This document shows, one piece after another, positions 59,431-64,000 of a stretch of 64,000 nucleotides of DNA. The stretch is from contig NZ_KQ758599.1 of the NCBI RefSeq assembly GCF_001457025.1, forward strand, positions 248,001-312,000. The letters run 5' to 3'. This DNA comes from Pseudarthrobacter enclensis (GTDB lineage Bacteria > Actinomycetota > Actinomycetes > Actinomycetales > Micrococcaceae). Made by a program: the position numbers and the translations under genes. A model generated the notes under the pieces. That model was not told the origin of the DNA and ran no database searches. It saw only the letters and a program-made list of their open reading frames with translations. Every line of letters begins with the position of its first letter. Positions within the stretch are counted from its first letter, which is position 1.

Positions 59431-59475
59431 TTGACGTTGCCCTGGTTCCATGGTTATTTAGTCAAGTAACTAACC
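59431..59475 (+). promoter_or_regulatory. Promoter and operator of the GntR-ABC operon
   Basis: TTGACG (59431-59436) and TATTTA (59455-59460) are 18 bp apart. An imperfect inverted repeat GGTTATTTAG/GTAACTAACC (59452-59475) overlaps the -10 region. GntR proteins of the YtrA type usually bind such sites and repress their own operon. Confidence 0.6.
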
Positions 59476-59496
59476 AAAGAGCCGGAAGGTCGCTCA

Positions 59497-59868
59497 ATGG
59501 ATGAAGGCAAACCGCTGTTCGTGCAGATCGCCGAGCAGGTGGAGGAATCGATCCTCGACGGGAGCATCGCCGAAGAGGCGCAGGCCCCGTCGACGAACGA
59601 GCTTGCTGTCTTCCACCGCATCAACCCGGCCACCGCGGCCAAGGGCGTGAACATGCTCGTGGACAAAGGCGTGCTGTACAAGCGCAGGGGCATCGGGATG
59701 TTCGTCTCCCCGGGTGCCCGCGAACTCCTCCTCAAGGAGCGGCGCAACGACTTCGCGCTGCGGTACGTGCAGCCCCTCCTTGCGGAAGCACAAAGGATCG
59801 GGCTTGGCCCCGACGACGTCGCGGACCTGATCCGCACAGGTGCCGGCGCAACACCGGCACAACCATGA
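59497..59868 (+). CDS. GntR-family regulator, YtrA type
   Basis: This short 123-residue regulator has a winged helix: LFVQIAEQVEESILDGSI, PSTNELAVFHRINPATAAKG, LVDKGVLYKRRGIGMFVSPG. It lacks the long effector domain of other GntR groups, as expected for YtrA. YtrA regulators control adjacent ABC transporters, here the next two genes. An operator-like inverted repeat overlaps its promoter, so autorepression is likely. CCGGAAGG precedes the ATG. Confidence 0.93.
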   Translation: MDEGKPLFVQIAEQVEESILDGSIAEEAQAPSTNELAVFHRINPATAAKGVNMLVDKGVLYKRRGIGMFVSPGARELLLKERRNDFALRYVQPLLAEAQRIGLGPDDVADLIRTGAGATPAQP

Positions 59869-59890
59869 ACCTGCCAGATTGAAGGACCCG

Positions 59891-60811
59891 ATGAACTCCG
59901 TAATACAGGTCAGGAACCTCACCAAGAGATACAAGGACGCCGTTGCGCTGGACGATGTCAGCTTCGACATCGAAAAGGACGCCATCTACGGGCTGCTGGG
60001 ACGCAACGGCGCGGGCAAGACCACGGCCATGTCCATCCTCACCGCCCAGAACCTGCCCACCAGCGGGGAGGTGCGCGTCTTCGGGGAGAACCCCTATGAG
60101 AATGCCCGCGTCCTCAGCCGGCTGTGCTTTGTCCGGGAAAGCCAGAAGTACCCGGACGATGCCAATCCCCGGCACGCGTTCGCGGCGGCCCGGCTGTTCT
60201 TCCCGCGATGGGACCAGGGCCTGGCCGAGGAGCTGATCGACGACTTCCAGATCCCGCTGAAACGGACCATCAAGAAACTCTCCCGCGGGCAGCTCTCCGC
60301 CGTGGGCGTGGTAATTGGCCTGGCGTCCCGGGCTGAGGTCACCTTCTTCGACGAGCCGTATCTGGGCCTGGATGCCGTGGCGCGGCAGATCTTCTACGAC
60401 CGGCTGCTGGCGGACTACGCCGAGTTCCCCCGGACCATCCTGCTGTCCAGCCACCTGATCGACGAGGTCTCCAACCTCATCGAGCGGGTGCTCCTGATCG
60501 ACGCCGGCAGGATCCTCATGGACGAATCCGCCGAGGACGCCCGCTCCCTGGCCACCAACGTGGTGGGCGACGCCGCCGCGGTGGACCGCGCGGTCAACGG
60601 CCGGGAAGTCATCCACCGCGAAAGCCTGGGCCGGGTCACCTCGGTGACGTTCCTAGGCCGCCCCGAGGCATCCGAACGGGCCGCGATGGCCGCCCAGGGC
60701 CTCGAATTCGCGCCGGTATCCCTCCAGCAGCTTATTGTGCGCCTTACCCAGCAGCGGTCCGCCGGCCGCGACCGTTCACCGGCGGAGTCCCAGGAAGGAA
60801 GCCTCCGATGA
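59891..60811 (+). CDS. ABC transporter ATP-binding protein
   Basis: The ATG at 59891 has GAAGGA upstream. Walker A is GLLGRNGAGKTTAM, the signature is LSRGQLSA (a slight change from LSGGQ), Walker B is EVTFFDEPYLGLDAVAR, followed by LLSSHLIDEV with the switch His. A C-terminal extension of about 80 residues (AEDARSLATNVVGDAAAVDR) is typical of Ytr/Bcr-like exporters. It pairs with the overlapping permease gene. The exported compound is unknown. Confidence 0.94.
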   Translation: MNSVIQVRNLTKRYKDAVALDDVSFDIEKDAIYGLLGRNGAGKTTAMSILTAQNLPTSGEVRVFGENPYENARVLSRLCFVRESQKYPDDANPRHAFAAARLFFPRWDQGLAEELIDDFQIPLKRTIKKLSRGQLSAVGVVIGLASRAEVTFFDEPYLGLDAVARQIFYDRLLADYAEFPRTILLSSHLIDEVSNLIERVLLIDAGRILMDESAEDARSLATNVVGDAAAVDRAVNGREVIHRESLGRVTSVTFLGRPEASERAAMAAQGLEFAPVSLQQLIVRLTQQRSAGRDRSPAESQEGSLR

Positions 60812-61548
60812 CAACCCTCAACCCCGGAGCCGCGATGGACCACGAGGTTCCCCGCAACCGCCTGCTCAACGTGGTTCGCCTGCAGTTCGTAAACACCCAG
60901 ACCTTCGTGGTGGTGCCCGCCCTGGTGCTGGGCGGTGCCTGGCTGATCTCCATGCTCATCTTCTGGGTCATCGGCGGCGCCGGCGTGGACGGCGTCAAAG
61001 CCGGCGGCGGCTCGCAGGCGCCGCTCTGGTACTTCCTGGCCATCGGCATCCAGGCCATGACCATGACCTTCCCGTTCTCCCAGGCCATGAGCCTGACCCG
61101 CCGCGAGTTCTTCATCGGCTCGCTGGCCGCTGCGGCAGTCAGCGGATTCGGCATGGCCCTGGTGTTCGTCCTCCTGGGCCTGTTCGAGCAGGCCACCGGC
61201 GGGTATGGCATCAACGGCTACTTCGCCTACCTGGAATGGATCTGGGTGGCCGGCCCCTTTGCCGCCGGCCTGACGTACTTCACTGCCACGCTTTTCTTCT
61301 TCACCATCGGGTTCTGGTTCGCCACCATCTTCAAGCGGTTCGGCGCCCTGGGGCTCACCACGGCACTGCTCGGCCTCGGGCTGGTGCTCGTGGGCCTGGT
61401 GGCCCTGGCCACCTTTCAGCAGGCGTGGCCGTCCGTGGGCCGGTGGTTCACCGAAACCGGCAGCCTGGGCCTGACCCTCTGGGGCCTGCTGCTCACCGGG
61501 ATCCTGGCAGTGGGCTCCTACCTGACACTGCGCCGGATGCCCGCCTAG
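60808..61548 (+). CDS. ABC transporter permease (ABC-2 type)
   Basis: This 246-residue protein has six predicted helices, including FVVVPALVLGGAWLISMLIF, WYFLAIGIQAMTMTFPFSQA, ATLFFFTIGFWFATIFKRFG and GLVLVGLVALATFQQAW. The ATG overlaps the ATPase stop by 4 bp. It is the membrane half of the exporter controlled by the GntR regulator two genes before. No further subunit gene follows. Confidence 0.9.
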   Translation: MTTLNPGAAMDHEVPRNRLLNVVRLQFVNTQTFVVVPALVLGGAWLISMLIFWVIGGAGVDGVKAGGGSQAPLWYFLAIGIQAMTMTFPFSQAMSLTRREFFIGSLAAAAVSGFGMALVFVLLGLFEQATGGYGINGYFAYLEWIWVAGPFAAGLTYFTATLFFFTIGFWFATIFKRFGALGLTTALLGLGLVLVGLVALATFQQAWPSVGRWFTETGSLGLTLWGLLLTGILAVGSYLTLRRMPA

Positions 61549-61605
61549 GGAGGACCGGCGTGCGGCCAGGCCCGTGCGCGGGGCAGTGGCACGTAAAATG
61601 TCCGG

Positions 61606-62463
61606 GTGAGGGGAAACGGTCGGCGCCCGGGCGCGCCTGCGGGGGAGTGGATCAAGTACGCGGCGCTGGTGGTGCTGGCGGTTGCCGCTTTTGGCGTCGC
61701 TGCCCTGGCGCTGCTGAACCCCAACGGCTTGGGCGCTCCCGAATCCGGGGATACGGAGCCCGCTGCAGTCAGTACGCAGGTTGCCGCCACTCCCACTGCC
61801 ACAGCCACCGCGTCGGCTTCTGCCACGGCCTCGCCGGCGGCCAGTACTCCCGCCGCGCAGCCGCGAATCGAACTGCCGGCCAACCCGGTGCTGTTGATCA
61901 TGGGTGACTCGTACACGTTCGGTGACGGAGCGGACCAGCCCGAGGAAGGCTGGGCCTACCAGGTGGCCGACTCCCTGGGGTATCCCACCAACATCGACGG
62001 CCGTGGCGGCACCGGGTTCGCGTGGGGCGGCGGCGCCCGCGACGACCAGGGCGGCGAGTATGAAGTCCGGCTGCGGCAGACCGCAGCCGCCAACCCGGCG
62101 TTCATGCCGAACCTCCTGATCCTCCAGGGCGGCCAGAACGACGCCCAGGCTGACTCCGGGGAAGTCACCGCAGCCACCCGGCAGACCATCGAGGCCGCCC
62201 GCAGGTTCTGGCCGGGAGTGCAGGTGGTGGTGATGGGGCCGTCGGCTCCGCAGCCCCTGGCCGGGGACCTGCGCGAGGTCAACAACGCCGTCCGGGCCGG
62301 CGCCGACGCGGCCCATGCCCCGTTCATCGACGCCATCGCCGCGGGCTGGTTCACGGATGCCAACAGCCCGGGATTCGACGCCGACGGCGCCCATCCCAAC
62401 AGTGCCGGGCACGCCTACATCGCCGGGAAATTCCTGGAGTCCTGGGCCGAGCTCACCAGATAG
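61606..62463 (+). CDS. Membrane-anchored SGNH hydrolase
   Basis: A hydrophobic N-terminal helix (YAALVVLAVAAFGVAALALL) and a low-complexity A/T/S/P segment lead to an SGNH domain: VLLIMGDSYTFGDGADQPEE (catalytic Ser), DGRGGTGFAWGG (Gly), LLILQGGQNDAQAD (Asn) and DGAHPNSAGHAYIAG (Asp/His). All four SGNH blocks are present. It acts outside the membrane on ester-linked groups, perhaps in glycan. The GTG start has no strong ribosome binding site. Confidence 0.9.
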   Translation: MRGNGRRPGAPAGEWIKYAALVVLAVAAFGVAALALLNPNGLGAPESGDTEPAAVSTQVAATPTATATASASATASPAASTPAAQPRIELPANPVLLIMGDSYTFGDGADQPEEGWAYQVADSLGYPTNIDGRGGTGFAWGGGARDDQGGEYEVRLRQTAAANPAFMPNLLILQGGQNDAQADSGEVTAATRQTIEAARRFWPGVQVVVMGPSAPQPLAGDLREVNNAVRAGADAAHAPFIDAIAAGWFTDANSPGFDADGAHPNSAGHAYIAGKFLESWAELTR

Positions 62464-62481
62464 CCGCAGCTGGGCGGGAAA

Positions 62482-62509
62482 CCCCGCGGGGGATATCGGT
62501 ACCGCGGGG
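62482..62509 (+). terminator. Stem-loop after the SGNH hydrolase
   Basis: Arms CCCCGCGG (62482-62489) and CCGCGGGG (62502-62509) pair perfectly around 12 nt, 18 bp after the stop. The following CCTTGCC is weakly U-rich. Confidence 0.55.
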
Positions 62510-63250
62510 AGTCCTTGCCCCAGCCGTACCCCGGAAATTCCCGCCCAAACAGGCGTTGCCGCTGGTCAGCCGAGTACCACCAAGTGGGGCAGGGCTTGGC
62601 GGACGCGGAAAATGACGTAATGGCTACTGGTGCAGCGGGGCGCCCGGAACGGTTTTACTGTGAAAGTACCGGCGGCGCCGGGCCCGTCCGTGAGACCGCC
62701 GGGCCCACTGCCCGGAAGGCGCCGCCGGTACCCCGCCAACGCTTCCCTCGGTGAAACTGAGGTGCCCGGACCGCGAAAAGCTGACCTGCCGCCGTCGTGC
62801 GCGGTGTGACGTGTGGGGGCCGGCGACTATTGCGGATCGACGTTGATCCGCCGCCTCCGCCACCGGCCCCTGCCTGGAAAGTTGGAGTGCTTGGCGGCGC
62901 CGTGTACTCAACGCCGCCAGGCTAGAGACCATCGGACATATCCGACTTAAGGCGCGGGCTGACTGGGCCTCAGTTCCCAGCTGCACCCCCATGCGCTCCC
63001 GGCCTTTGACAACACTGTGGCCTGCCAGGCTCAACATCGGCGCTGGAAACGATCAAGAAAGCCTCAAGACTCCCCGAGTTTCCAGGGGTCGCTCAGGGGC
63101 GGATTCCTGCGCTGGAGCCTCCGGAAAGCCAGTCCAGCGCCGCCACCACATGGGCCTGGACGCCCATGATGCGCGTCGAAATCCGGAACCGGCGCGCATC
63201 GCTTCTGTGGCTGCTCCGCGCCGCAGTCAAGTCTTGTTCTCCGGACCTCG
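62510..63250. other. Long gene-free region with a large hairpin
   Basis: About 740 bp without a supported gene. It contains a perfect 13-bp inverted repeat (62667-62679 with 62718-62730) with a second internal GGGCCC pair, giving a 64-nt structured element. The rest shows no coding bias or known RNA pattern. Confidence 0.5.
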
Positions 63251-63469
63251 ATGCCGGATCCTGTCCCGATGGGAGTCAGCGAAGAAGTGCGGGCCATGTC
63301 CGCTGTGGTGGACCGCCTCGCCGCAAAGCACCCGGACGTTGCCCGCCGGGTGATTGAAGACGTGGTGCAGGATGAGCACCGGTCCTTGGACGCGGGCAGG
63401 CTCAGGGACTTCGTTCCCGTCCTAGTGGAGCACGCGGCCCGGGACCGCCTCCGCACACTGCATGACTAA
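63251..63469 (+). CDS. Small three-helix protein (PhoP/tyrosine-phosphatase N-terminal-like)
   Basis: The 72 residues include SAVVDRLAAKHPDVARRVI, EDVVQDEHRSLDAGRLRDFV and PVLVEHAARDRLRTL. This helical pattern, with 'V-x-x-x-V...f-x-x-L-x-x-x-x-A-x-x-x-L', is familiar from small actinobacterial proteins resembling the N-terminal three-helix domain of tyrosine-phosphatase-like proteins. An ATG at 63251 or 63269 may be the start. The function is unknown. Confidence 0.65.
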   Translation: MPDPVPMGVSEEVRAMSAVVDRLAAKHPDVARRVIEDVVQDEHRSLDAGRLRDFVPVLVEHAARDRLRTLHD

Positions 63470-63608
63470 TGGGGAAGGGCCGCCCGTAATGGACTTCCAA
63501 TTGTCAATTTGATGGCTATACTCAGGGCGGGGGTCAGCTGGTGATTCCCGGCTGTCCGTGCCAGGCCCCTCGTTCGGGGCCCGCGCCCGTCTCAAGGATG
63601 CCCCGCCC

Positions 63609-64000
63609 ATGTTCAACCACCGGCCCTTCACTGCCGCTGCCCTCGCACTCGCCACTGCCCTCGCCGGTGCGGCACTGACCGCACTTCCCGCCCAGGCCGC
63701 CCACACCGGCGCCGGACTTCGCCCGGCCGTGCAGTTGCCCGCCGTCGACCTTCCCGAGCCTGCGGACCTGCCCTTGCGGGACCCACAACCCCAGCCGGCA
63801 GCGGACGCCGTGCCAACCGACCAGTTCATCGTGGGGCTCAAGAACCGGGGCGGCATCGCCTCCGAAGCCGCCGTGACGGCACAAGCGGCACGCTCCGCAG
63901 CGGGCAAGCTGGGCATCGCCGCACAGTACGTGCGGGGCACAGCCACCGGTGCGCAGGTGGTCAAGACCAGCAAGGCCCTTCCGGGCGCCGACGCGAACGC
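63609..64000 (+). CDS. Secreted protein, probable subtilase-type precursor (3' end outside window)
   Basis: The frame stays open to the window edge. It begins with a clear Sec signal (PFTAAALALATALAGAALTA, cleaved near AQA/AH). The next part contains DQFIVGLKNRGG and later YVRGTATGAQVVKTSKAL. This resembles the inhibitor I9-like propeptide of secreted S8 serine peptidases, where 'xxYIVxxK' and 'atGaxvvxt' recur. The catalytic domain would lie beyond the window, so the peptidase call is provisional. Confidence 0.55.
   Translation, partial: MFNHRPFTAAALALATALAGAALTALPAQAAHTGAGLRPAVQLPAVDLPEPADLPLRDPQPQPAADAVPTDQFIVGLKNRGGIASEAAVTAQAARSAAGKLGIAAQYVRGTATGAQVVKTSKALPGADAN

Noticed and set aside
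60415..62412. Long minus-strand frame of 665 codons
   Set aside because: It lies antisense to the ABC transporter and SGNH genes, whose families are certain. The peptide is low complexity, as expected for antisense of high-GC DNA.
1..64000. CRISPR arrays, tRNA or rRNA genes, intact insertion sequences
   Set aside because: No regularly spaced repeats, cloverleaf-like sequences, rRNA motifs or transposase domains were seen on either strand.

Overview
The window looks like chromosomal DNA of a high-GC Gram-positive actinobacterium, most likely Micrococcaceae (Arthrobacter or Pseudarthrobacter type). The evidence is the strong G/C third-codon bias, GTG/TTG/ATG starts with GGGGGA-type ribosome binding sites, LANTG cell-wall sorting motifs, a SARP regulator, and a dispersed repeat of the form GGTGGTTGAGCCTGTCGAA. 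I saw no tRNA, rRNA, CRISPR array or intact transposase.

Region A (1-22.9 kb) is a cell-surface polysaccharide locus. It opens with the C-terminal half of a BY-kinase, a nucleotidyltransferase-fold protein, galU, a VanZ protein and a LANTG wall protein. A leftward operon follows (Wzz/BY-kinase, polyprenyl-phosphate sugar transferase, DUF4012 protein). A rightward operon encodes a nonulosonic-acid (sialic-acid-like) pathway: a NeuA-HAD phosphatase fusion, a SAF-less NeuB, a KpsS-like transferase, two pyruvyltransferase-like proteins, a Wzx-like flippase and a Wzy-like polymerase. Two leftward glycosyltransferases and a Tat-exported beta-helix protein close the block. Its core is visibly less GC-rich than its flanks, which suggests horizontal acquisition.

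Region B (22.9-30.1 kb) has a MinD/ParA-like ATPase, an O-acyltransferase with an SGNH domain, and several decayed genes. These are a frameshifted unknown gene, a broken Lrp copy, a beta-helix pseudogene carrying an 18-G tract, and a phage-tail-like domain remnant. An intact Lrp regulator ends the region. The two Lrp copies are direct repeats around the decayed segment.

Region C (30.2-50.3 kb) is a Pel-like exopolysaccharide locus. A tightly coupled leftward operon carries a PelG-like transporter, PelF, a TIM-barrel hydrolase and GalE. Around it lie a DUF4832 protein, a second galU, an orphan response regulator, two Hpt-like proteins without the phospho-accepting His, a barrel-like exported protein, a polysaccharide deacetylase and a SARP. 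A rightward cassette follows: small membrane protein, GT2 synthase, lectin-like protein, WecB and DUF2334 deacetylase-like protein. No PelD or PelE was found.

Region D (50.4-64 kb) is ordinary chromosomal content: a branched-chain 2-oxoacid dehydrogenase operon (E1 alpha, E1 beta, E2), a PfkB sugar kinase with its own promoter and a LacI-like operator, an MBL hydrolase, DUF808, a lipid kinase, a GntR-ABC transporter operon, an SGNH hydrolase, a small helical protein and the start of a secreted protein resembling subtilase precursors.

As a whole, the window encodes two separate surface-polymer systems, each next to its own UDP-glucose supply (galU), with secreted modifying enzymes (acyl-, pyruvyl-, deacetyl-) and local regulators.
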